Assembly: GCA_947584775.1 (NCBI GenBank)
Contig: CANPWT010000028.1
Span: 1 to 13,243 of the forward strand
Reading direction: 5' to 3'
From: an uncultured Clostridia bacterium
Lineage (GTDB): Bacteria; Bacillota; Clostridia; Christensenellales; UBA1242
DNA: 13,243 bases
Of this stretch, positions 6,184-11,390 are shown in pieces. Every line of letters begins with the position of its first letter. Positions within the stretch are counted from its first letter, which is position 1. The position numbers and the translations under genes were made by a program. The notes below the pieces were generated by a model. It saw nothing but the letters and a program-made list of their open reading frames with translations, was not told the DNA's origin and searched no databases.

Positions 6184-6407
6184 CTTTTTACGCTTTTAAT
6201 CTGCTGCAATTCAAAGCGGTGGGCTTGATTTTTGTTTTGCAATTTTTCAACAAACGAATTGTATGGCCTAACCCACAGTTTACCTTCGCCATACAGCGCG
6301 CGATACACCACCAATTTTTCGCCCGTTTCGCAATCGAAAGCGATGTTTTCCACTAAATAAAAATCGCCTTTGTAGTGCTTATATATTTTGCCAATTTCCA
6401 CTTCCAT
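6180..6407 (-). CDS. DUF1653 family protein
   Basis: 75 residues, an almost complete match to the pattern of DUF1653 as I know it: GKIYKHYKGDFYLVENIA, then a TGEKLVVYRALYG block, then LWVRPYNSFVEKL. Family members are small, mostly beta, cytoplasmic and uncharacterised. The ATG at 6407 is chosen because AGGAG (6413-6417) lies five bases upstream; the GTG at 6413 overlaps that site and is unlikely. Its 3' end overlaps the stop codon of the convergent membrane-protein gene by four bases. The promoter contains a perfect inverted repeat over the -10, suggesting repression by a dimeric regulator. Confidence 0.9.
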   Translation of the reverse strand: MEVEIGKIYKHYKGDFYLVENIAFDCETGEKLVVYRALYGEGKLWVRPYNSFVEKLQNKNQAHRFELQQIKSVKS

Positions 6408-6418
6408 AACCACTCCTA

Positions 6419-6442
6419 AACTAAATATACAAAAATTTAGTT
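6419..6442. promoter_or_regulatory. Operator-like inverted repeat over the DUF1653 -10
   Basis: Perfect 8+8 inverted repeat AACTAAAT/ATTTAGTT (6419-6426 and 6435-6442) with an 8-base spacer, covering the minus-strand -10 (6424-6429). It lies about 30 bases upstream of the HD-gene -35. In DNA this AT-rich a chance palindrome is possible. Confidence 0.4.
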
Positions 6443-6452
6443 AAAAAGTAAA
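6424..6452 (-). promoter_or_regulatory. Promoter of the DUF1653 gene
   Basis: Minus strand: TTTACT (6447-6452), 17 bp, TATATT (6424-6429). The predicted start near 6417 leaves only about ten leader bases, beginning with the AGGAG ribosome site. Confidence 0.6.
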
Positions 6453-6472
6453 ATAAAAAATAGGTGCAAAAA

Positions 6473-6501
6473 TTTACAAAACCTATTTTTTTTGTTATAC
6501 T
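6473..6501 (+). promoter_or_regulatory. Promoter of the HD gene and mnmE, apparently leaderless
   Basis: TTTACA (6473-6478), 17 bp, extended -10 TGTTATACT (6493-6501), then six bases to the ATG at 6508. The expected +1 is the start codon. Confidence 0.75.
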
Positions 6502-6507
6502 ATAATT

Positions 6508-7155
6508 ATGAACAAATTAGATGTTAAAAATGGGCTGGAATTTTATTTTGACTTAAACAAGTTAAAAACATTAATAAGGCAAGGCGCGGTTAAATGGAAA
6601 GTGAACCGTCCAAGGCTGGAAAGCGTTGCCGAACACATTGCCCTTACCGAAACGCTTGCCATAGCGCTTGCAAACCAACTTAACTTAACCAAAAAAATGG
6701 ACATGGGCTATTTGCTAACCATGATTAATTTTCACGAGATTGGTGAACTAAATATTGGCGACTTAACAATTTACGATAACGTTCCAGCAAATAAAAAGCA
6801 CGAGAGCGAATTAAATTACGCAAAACAACTTTTGGCCAAACTAAAAAACAGCAAATTTTTTGTGGACATGTTAAAAGATTTTAATTCGTCCACCTCGTTT
6901 GAAGCAAAGTTTGCCAAAGCGTGCGATAGGTTGGAAAATGTTTTGGAGTTTAAAAAATATTGCGACTTGCATCAAGTTAGCCTATCTAACGCCAGCGCGG
7001 AGATGCTAAATTTTCCGCCCGTTAAAACTCTTTTAGAACAACACAAAAATATGGAGTTGGACGAGTTGTGGTATAGATATCACCTAAGCAGTTTTGCCAT
7101 GCTTGGCTTTAAAGAAAGCGATTGGGAAATTATTAAAAATATAAAAATTAATTGA
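6508..7155 (+). CDS. HD-domain phosphohydrolase, YfbR-like
   Basis: 215-residue HD-superfamily protein, most like the YfbR/HD_3 5'-deoxynucleotidases, which hydrolyse deoxynucleoside 5'-monophosphates. Seen: RLESVAEHIALTETL with the first metal histidine at 43, NFHEIGELNIGDLTIYD with the paired residues at 76-77, and KACDRLENVLEF with the distal aspartate. The signature HD pair reads HE (His76-Glu77), a conservative but unusual change at a metal ligand. Glu79 and Asp85 keep the usual E..GD pattern. The product is cytoplasmic, without signal or membrane segments. It stops with TGA six bases before mnmE, the TGA being part of the GAGG ribosome site of mnmE, so the two are probably translationally coupled. 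Whether it acts on nucleotides here is inferred from family only. Confidence 0.82.
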   Translation: MNKLDVKNGLEFYFDLNKLKTLIRQGAVKWKVNRPRLESVAEHIALTETLAIALANQLNLTKKMDMGYLLTMINFHEIGELNIGDLTIYDNVPANKKHESELNYAKQLLAKLKNSKFFVDMLKDFNSSTSFEAKFAKACDRLENVLEFKKYCDLHQVSLSNASAEMLNFPPVKTLLEQHKNMELDELWYRYHLSSFAMLGFKESDWEIIKNIKIN

Positions 7156-7161
7156 GGTTTT

Positions 7162-8469
7162 ATGGGTACAGATACTATTGTTGCGCTTGCAACTCCACCT
7201 GGGAACAGCGGCGTTGCGGTAATCCGCATAAGCGGGGAAAAATCTAAAACAATTCTTCAAACTTTGATTGGCGAAAATCTAAATTTTGAACCGCGAAAAA
7301 TGTATTTAAAAAATGTAAAAATTAAGGATTTTGTGGACAAATGCTTAGTTGTGTTTTTTGCCTCCCCTTTCAGTTACACGGGCGAAGATGTTGCAGAAAT
7401 TCAATCGCACGGCGGCTATTTTTTGGCGCAGTACATTATTGAAGAAGTGTTAAATTTGGGCGCGCGCATTGCCACCGCGGGTGAGTTTAGCAAGCGGGCA
7501 TTTTTAAACGGGAAAATTAGCCTAGACCAAGCCGAGGGCATTATGGACATGATTAACGCGGAAACCCAAATGCAAGCCAAGGCCAGCAGTAATTTATTGC
7601 AAGGCAAATTGAAAGAGGAAATTGTACATTATCAAGACGAACTGACCGAAATTTTGGCAGAAATTGAAGCAAAGTTAGACTACCCCGAATATGAATATAC
7701 CGAGGCAGAAACAACCAACATACTTGCTCGGCTAAACGAAATAAAAAAAGCCCTTGAAATGCTGATTGCTAACAGCAAGGAGGGCATGGTTATAAAAAAT
7801 GGCGTGCGCGTTGCAATTGTGGGTGCGCCAAATGTGGGCAAGTCTAGTTTATTAAACGCGCTAACAAAATCGGACAAGGCAATTGTTACCGATGTTGCTG
7901 GCACAACGCGTGATGTTATTGAGGCTGAATATTGTTATAACGGCATAATTTTCAGGCTGTTTGACACGGCAGGCATTCACGAAAGCGCGGACAAAGTTGA
8001 ACAAATTGGCATAACGCGTGCCAAAAAAGCAATTGAAGATTGCGATTTAGTTTTGCGTTTAAGTGAGCCAGGCAGCCCTTGCAAAATACAAACAAAAAAG
8101 CCGCACATAGATGTTTTAAACAAGTGCGACAAATTAAAAAATACAAAAAATTTAAATAATTATAACATTATAATTTCAGCACAAAACAAAACCAATTTGG
8201 ATGCGCTAAAACAATTAATTTTTGATAGTGTAATATCGCATAAAATTGACCAAAACAAACTATATTTAACCAACACTCGCCACATCGAGTGCGTTAAAAC
8301 TGCGCTAAGTAGCATTGCCAACGCAATTATTATTTTTAACTCCACAACTATGGACATTATTTCTAGCGAAATTAAAAATGCTTGGTCTAGTTTGGGCGAA
8401 ATTTCTGGCACTACCTCTAATGAAACAATTATTGATAAGATATTTGAAAAATTCTGCCTAGGGAAATAA
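7162..8469 (+). CDS. mnmE: MnmE, tRNA U34 modification GTPase
   Basis: 435-residue GTPase (TrmE) which, with MnmG, installs the (carboxymethyl)aminomethyl group at C5 of wobble uridine 34. Domains: N-terminal tetrahydrofolate-binding domain (about 1-118, DTIVALATPPGNSGVAVIRI), a helical domain, the inserted G domain (about 213-370) and the C-terminal helical end. G motifs: G1 GAPNVGKS (221-228), G2 within TDVAGTTRD (243-251), G3 DTAG (268-271), G4 NKCD (320-323). The C-terminal CLGK matches the invariant C[I/L]GK with its catalytic cysteine. The ATG at 7162 follows GAGG (7154-7157) by four bases. Slightly short for the family (about 455) because the G domain is compact between G3 and G4. mnmG does not follow; instead a non-coding repeat block begins. 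Confidence 0.98.
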   Translation: MGTDTIVALATPPGNSGVAVIRISGEKSKTILQTLIGENLNFEPRKMYLKNVKIKDFVDKCLVVFFASPFSYTGEDVAEIQSHGGYFLAQYIIEEVLNLGARIATAGEFSKRAFLNGKISLDQAEGIMDMINAETQMQAKASSNLLQGKLKEEIVHYQDELTEILAEIEAKLDYPEYEYTEAETTNILARLNEIKKALEMLIANSKEGMVIKNGVRVAIVGAPNVGKSSLLNALTKSDKAIVTDVAGTTRDVIEAEYCYNGIIFRLFDTAGIHESADKVEQIGITRAKKAIEDCDLVLRLSEPGSPCKIQTKKPHIDVLNKCDKLKNTKNLNNYNIIISAQNKTNLDALKQLIFDSVISHKIDQNKLYLTNTRHIECVKTALSSIANAIIIFNSTTMDIISSEIKNAWSSLGEISGTTSNETIIDKIFEKFCLGK

Positions 8470-8495
8470 AAACGAGTTGGAGTTTAAAATGTTGT

Positions 8496-8567
8496 GAGTG
8501 GTGGGGAGTATTTTTCTTCACTTGGTAGCTAAAGCAAAATCGTTCAGCAAAACACTCCCCGCCGCTC
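8496..8567. repeat. Long imperfect hairpin 1
   Basis: GAGTGGTGGGGAGT (8496-8509) pairs along all 14 positions with ACTCCCCGCCGCTC (8554-8567), using two G-U wobbles in RNA, around a 44-base loop. The right arm abuts the first copy of the conserved box. The preserved pairing through wobbles suggests selection on an RNA. Confidence 0.7.
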
Positions 8568-8629
8568 AATTAATTTTAATCCAATCAGTTTTTATTTTTT
8601 CGTGATTGGTGCTGACGCACAAAAGGTAA
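8567..8629 (+). repeat. Conserved box, copy A
   Basis: Contains the 19-base core AATTTTAATCCAATCAGTT (8572-8590), a T-rich spacer and a second block (8601-8629) with the hairpin GTGC-TGAC-GCAC (8609-8620) followed by AAAAGGTAA. It matches copy C over about 58 bases, with two mismatches in the last 29. The 24 bases at 8567-8590 are identical to 8783-8806. Confidence 0.88.
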
Positions 8630-8647
8630 TTTATAGTTTGTTTAAGA

Positions 8648-8767
8648 GTGCTGATGGTTAAGTTGTCAAAGAGGTTTATTTGTAAATACGTGTTCACTCT
8701 CACGCGTTGCTATCCCGTTCACACGCATTTACAAATACCTCTTACCTGAGTTTAATTTTATCAGCAC
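8648..8767. repeat. Long hairpin 2, 120 bases
   Basis: Outer 8-bp stem GTGCTGAT/ATCAGCAC (8648-8655 and 8760-8767). An inner stem of about 21 bp joins 8670-8693 to 8721-8742, with a two-base bulge and one mismatch. The apical loop is 27 bases. It ends 15 bases before copy B of the conserved box. No T-tract follows, so it is not a plain terminator. Confidence 0.75.
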
Positions 8768-8782
8768 CCCCACTACCTGCCG

Positions 8783-8831
8783 CAATTAATTTTAATCCAA
8801 TCAGTTAGAAATGTTGGGTTGTGCTGCGCAC
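8783..8831 (+). repeat. Conserved box, copy B
   Basis: Same 24-base box as copy A (8783-8806 identical to 8567-8590), then a diverged second block ending in GTGC-TGC-GCAC (8821-8831), which keeps the short hairpin. Downstream GGCT/AGCC/GGCT segments (8832-8848) can fold two alternative ways. Confidence 0.82.
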
Positions 8832-8899
8832 GGCTGTAGCCTACGGCTAAAATAAAAGCAAATAACAGACCATTATTGTCTATGCTATTAATTAATTTA

Positions 8900-8990
8900 G
8901 GGGCTCCCGCAAAACTCAAAAGTTTTGTGGGGAAAAGGAGCAAACAAACAACTTATATGAGGGAGACCACAAGTTCTCCCTCATGGCTCC
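8900..8990. repeat. Paired hairpins with mutually exclusive outer stems
   Basis: First hairpin: CCCGCAAAACT/AGTTTTGTGGG (8906-8916 and 8921-8931; 11 bp with one G-U). Second hairpin: ATGAGGGAGA/TCTCCCTCAT (8957-8966 and 8975-8984; 10 bp, perfect, 8-base loop). The GGAGC at 8937-8941 can pair with GCTCC upstream (8903-8907) or with GCTCC downstream (8986-8990), but not both, the kind of arrangement seen in switching RNAs. Confidence 0.6.
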
Positions 8991-9073
8991 TACTCCATAA
9001 GGTTTTAATTAATTGGAAAAGGCGTAATTTGCGAATGAATGAGCAAATAAGCAAGAATGCAGTTTGTGACGCC

Positions 9074-9112
9074 GTCATTCCGACCGAACGAAGTGAGCGG
9101 AGTGAATCTCAA
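9074..9112. repeat. Widespread GTCATTCCGA..GTGAATCTC structured repeat
   Basis: A 7-bp stem CATTCCG/CGGAGTG (9076-9082 and 9098-9104, one G-U) enclosing a CGAACGAAGTGAG loop. From memory, this kind of sequence is a dispersed repeat in many bacterial genomes and is often mis-translated as PTERSERSES-type peptides. It lies just ahead of copy C of the conserved box. Confidence 0.7.
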
Positions 9113-9125
9113 TTAAGCATTCAAC

Positions 9126-9182
9126 AATTTTAATCCAATCAGTTTAAATTTTTCGTGTTTGGTGCTTACGCACAAAAGGTAA
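9126..9182 (+). repeat. Conserved box, copy C
   Basis: Core AATTTTAATCCAATCAGTT (9126-9144), identical to copies A and B. The second block has the hairpin GTGC-TTAC-GCAC (9162-9173) and AAAAGGTAA. It ends 45 bases before the nrdG start, so together with copy A it frames the block between mnmE and nrdG. Confidence 0.88.
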
Positions 9183-9227
9183 AATTAGAAATAAATATAC
9201 AACATATTTGTTTGGCGGAGAAAAAAT

Positions 9228-9839
9228 ATGAATTATGCAAATATAAAATTTACGGACATTGCAAATGGTGAAGGCGTTAGAACTTCGCTTTTTGTAAGTG
9301 GGTGCACGCATCATTGCAAGAATTGCTTTAACAAGGAAACATGGGATTTTAATTACGGCAAGCCTTTTACAAAAGAGGTGGAGGACAAAATTTTTGCATC
9401 CTTAAAGCCGGACTATATTAACGGCCTAACTTTGCTTGGCGGCGAGCCAATGGAGTTGATTAATCAGCAAGGGTTGTTGCCATTTATTAAACGCGTTAGG
9501 CAAACCTACCCTAACAAAACAATTTGGTGTTATTCTGGCTATTTGTTTGAAGAATTGTTGGGCACGGGCGGCGATGCTAAAAAAATCATGCGCGCGCACT
9601 GCGACATTACAAACGAACTTTTGAGCAATATTGACATACTTGTTGACGGTGAGTTTGTTGAAGAAAAAAAGGACATTACCCTGCGTTTTAAAGGCAGCAG
9701 CAATCAGCGAATTATTGACGTTAAAAGCAGTTTAAAACAAAACAAAATTGTGCTTAGCCCGTACAATGAAAAACGAAATAACAAAATTATTACCATGCAA
9801 AAGAATTCCGAAACACTAACAAACGCTATGAGTGTTTAG
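9228..9839 (+). CDS. nrdG: Anaerobic ribonucleotide reductase activating protein
   Basis: 203-residue radical-SAM activase that generates the glycyl radical on the class III ribonucleotide reductase NrdD, allowing dNTP synthesis without oxygen. The cluster motif C26-THH-C30-KN-C33 (CxxxCxxC) follows NGEGVRTSLFVSGC. GLTLLGGEPMEL (about 66-77) is the conserved GGEP SAM-binding block, and IWCYSGYLFEELL and VDGEFVEEKKDITLRFKGSSNQR are typical of NrdG. The activase region is complete by about residue 166; about 37 extra Lys/Asn-rich residues follow, absent from usual 155-170 residue members. The ATG at 9228 has GGAG (9217-9220) seven bases upstream. nrdD, usually adjacent upstream, is not here; the repeat block lies there instead. 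Confidence 0.94.
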   Translation: MNYANIKFTDIANGEGVRTSLFVSGCTHHCKNCFNKETWDFNYGKPFTKEVEDKIFASLKPDYINGLTLLGGEPMELINQQGLLPFIKRVRQTYPNKTIWCYSGYLFEELLGTGGDAKKIMRAHCDITNELLSNIDILVDGEFVEEKKDITLRFKGSSNQRIIDVKSSLKQNKIVLSPYNEKRNNKIITMQKNSETLTNAMSV

Positions 9840-9848
9840 TTAAATTAT

Positions 9849-9873
9849 AAAAGCGCCCATGCGGCGTTTTTTT
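9849..9873 (+). terminator. Terminator of nrdG
   Basis: Stem GCGCC/GGCGT (9853-9857 and 9863-9867, with one G-U) extended by A-U pairs, five-base loop, then a run of seven T. It starts about ten bases after the stop. Confidence 0.82.
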
Positions 9874-9892
9874 GTTGCTCGCAAATGAAAAT

Positions 9893-9921
9893 TTGACTTT
9901 TTTTAAAAATTATGATATAAT
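9893..9921 (+). promoter_or_regulatory. Promoter of the 52-aa gene, apparently leaderless
   Basis: TTGACT (9893-9898), 17 bp, extended -10 TGATATAAT (9913-9921), then six bases to the ATG at 9928. This is the best-formed promoter of the window and is what marks the short ORF as a real gene. Confidence 0.85.
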
Positions 9922-9927
9922 TAAAGA

Positions 9928-10086
9928 ATGAAAGTTAAAGTATTAAAAAAATTACCAAAAGGCAAAATGGGCAAAGTTAGCACAAATAAAATTAAGCAGC
10001 CTAGCCGTGCGCAAAATAAGTTTGCTGAAAACTACTTAAATTTTTATGACGACATTAAAACCCCAACCAGAAAAAACGATTGGTAA
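9928..10086 (+). CDS. Small basic protein, 52 residues, function unknown
   Basis: Reads MKVKVLKKLPKGKMGKVSTN at the start and ends in TPTRKNDW, stop TAA. The first 31 residues carry about ten Lys/Arg and only polar partners; the rest (FAENYLNFYDD) looks like one amphipathic helix, followed by a basic tail. There is no signal peptide or membrane segment. It resembles small RNA- or ribosome-binding proteins in composition only; no family is recognised. Support for coding: a consensus promoter whose +1 falls on the ATG (same geometry as rsmG and prfB), codon use like its neighbours, and a GC content well above the AT-only spacer that follows. The nrdG terminator precedes it, so it is transcribed alone. 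The nearest terminator is 225 bases downstream. Confidence 0.72.
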   Translation: MKVKVLKKLPKGKMGKVSTNKIKQPSRAQNKFAENYLNFYDDIKTPTRKNDW

Positions 10087-10310
10087 AAATTTTACAATCA
10101 AAAAGTTTGAATTTTGAAGTTGGTAAATTTATATTCCAACTAAATAAATTGTTTAACAACTAATATGCAATGATGAATTAAATTGATTAAAATTTGAATA
10201 TTTGTAAAAATAAAAAGATTAATTTAAAAAAATTTGCAAAAAAATAATTTACACTAAAAATAAATATTAATAATTTTTAAAATTAATTAAGAAACTAAAA
10301 AAAATATTAA
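10087..10310. other. AT-rich non-coding spacer
   Basis: About 225 bases of nearly pure A/T after the 52-aa gene; no ORF, promoter or stable hairpin seen. Together with 10346-10517 it makes a 430-base gene-free interval whose only clear element is the terminator at 10311-10345. Confidence 0.6.
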
Positions 10311-10345
10311 AAAATGGCAAAAGAATACGAAACTTTTGCCATTTT
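10311..10345. terminator. Bidirectional terminator between convergent units
   Basis: 13-bp perfect stem AAAATGGCAAAAG/CTTTTGCCATTTT (10311-10323 and 10333-10345) with a nine-base loop, flanked by A-runs and T-runs on both sides. It can end the plus-strand small-gene transcript and the minus-strand gyrA-lipoprotein transcript. Confidence 0.88.
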
Positions 10346-10517
10346 TTTATTAATTTTTAATAAATTCATTAATTTTTGCTTATTTTTATTAAATTTACTA
10401 TAATTTTAGATTTTTTGCAATTTATTAAACTTTTGCAATTATTTTTATTGATTATATTAAAATTTTATTTTTTTAATTAATATTTATTTTTTAATTTATT
10501 AATTTTGCTGTTGGGCT
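10346..10517. other. AT-rich non-coding spacer after the lipoprotein gene
   Basis: About 170 bases of A/T-dominated sequence with no recognisable gene or hairpin; probably the 3' untranslated region of the minus-strand operon. Confidence 0.5.
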
Positions 10518-11363
10518 TTATGCCTCTTTTTCATTTTGAGGATTGCTCTCTTTGTTTTGCTTATGTTTTTTGCGTTGGATTATTAATACAATAATCGTTA
10601 AAATTAGTGCCACAAGTAAAGTTATCGCAAGGCTAACATAAATAAAACTTTCTGGGTTAGCAATGTTATAATAGAGGGTCAGTTCTTGGTCGGGTGCTGA
10701 AATTATCCAAGTGTGGTAATATTCCCCGTTTATGCTTTGAACTAAATCTGCATTGCTGTGTTGCCTATGTTTGTCGGTAATCATTGTGTAGGTATACGTT
10801 GGCGTTACATCTGTAAGTTGCGGAAATTTTTGTGTAATTTCTGCCGTTATATTGTTTTGAAAGGTTGAATAACGCGCATACAAACTAAAACCGGTGTATT
10901 CCACGCGTGTGTAGAAAAATTTTTTTGTAAGCACGGGGGCAACCGTATTTGAGTTGGTTATGTTGTAAAAATAGTTGTACGCATATTGGCTTGGGAATTG
11001 CAAACCAATTTGATATCTATCGCCCTCCCACACATCGCCGGTAATTTTTAGCCCATCGCGATAAGTGGACAACACTGAAACTGTCTCCTGGTCGCTTGAA
11101 AGCAAAATGTCGCCATTTGCCATGGCAACAAAATTGAAATATATTTGCTTGGCTTTTTCCTCAGCGGTGGATTTAATTTGTTGCTTAATTTCCGCTGGGT
11201 TTAGGCCATATTCGATAGTTTTTTGGCTATCTAAATACAATGTTACAAGTTCAGTTACCGACCCGTCCGCGCTGGTTACAGTGGACAAATTAATTGTGCT
11301 GCAACCAGAACAAAGTACGGCAACTGCAAAAAACATAATAACAAAGGAAAAGATTTTTTTCAT
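10518..11363 (-). CDS. Lipoprotein with C-terminal membrane anchor, LppM/DUF3153-like
   Basis: 281 residues. An N-terminal signal sequence (MKKIFSFVIMFFAVAVLCSG) ends in the lipobox CSGC with the lipidated cysteine at 21; the -3 position is Cys rather than the usual Leu. An extracellular domain follows, beginning STINLSTVTSADGSVTELVT and rich in aromatic residues. A single transmembrane helix at about 240-262 (FIYVSLAITLLVALILTIIV) is followed by a basic cytoplasmic tail. The signal/lipobox, then beta-rich domain opening on a xDGS motif, then C-terminal helix layout is that of LppM/DUF3153 proteins, which I infer without a profile search. It starts 27 bases after the gyrA stop on the same strand and has no clear promoter of its own, so it is probably co-transcribed with gyrA. 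Ribosome site is weak (AAGG too close, AGGGG somewhat far). Confidence 0.8.
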   Translation of the reverse strand: MKKIFSFVIMFFAVAVLCSGCSTINLSTVTSADGSVTELVTLYLDSQKTIEYGLNPAEIKQQIKSTAEEKAKQIYFNFVAMANGDILLSSDQETVSVLSTYRDGLKITGDVWEGDRYQIGLQFPSQYAYNYFYNITNSNTVAPVLTKKFFYTRVEYTGFSLYARYSTFQNNITAEITQKFPQLTDVTPTYTYTMITDKHRQHSNADLVQSINGEYYHTWIISAPDQELTLYYNIANPESFIYVSLAITLLVALILTIIVLIIQRKKHKQNKESNPQNEKEA

Positions 11364-11390
11364 ACCTTAATGTATTCCCCTAAATTAAGT

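Larger units (their letters stand above)
8470..9227. other. 758-bp non-coding block of hairpins and repeats
   Basis: No ORF here has both a start signal and protein-like sequence. The block holds three copies of a conserved box (8567, 8783 and 9126), several long inverted repeats, and one copy of a widespread structured repeat. GC content is visibly higher within the hairpins than in other intergenic DNA of the window. No clear terminator for mnmE or consensus promoter for nrdG was found, so those signals may be supplied from inside the block. Confidence 0.75.

Noticed and set aside
8811..8850. Integron attC site (GTTGGGT resembles the core GTTRRRY)
   Set aside because: Match is seen in only one of the three copies, no complementary core with proper spacing was found, and there is no integrase or cassette ORF in view. 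The cassette-array idea is kept only as a hypothesis.
8876..9133. An 85-codon open frame in the repeat block
   Set aside because: It runs through two perfect hairpins and ends in PTERSERSES, the well-known false translation of a dispersed structured repeat. No ribosome site or promoter fits its start.
8567..9182. CRISPR array
   Set aside because: Only three box copies with intervals of 216 and 338 bp, not regular 25-40 base spacers, and no cas genes.
9199..9211. NrdR box upstream of nrdG
   Set aside because: ACAACATATTTGT has only 4-base arms, is single rather than paired, and matches the NrdR consensus weakly.
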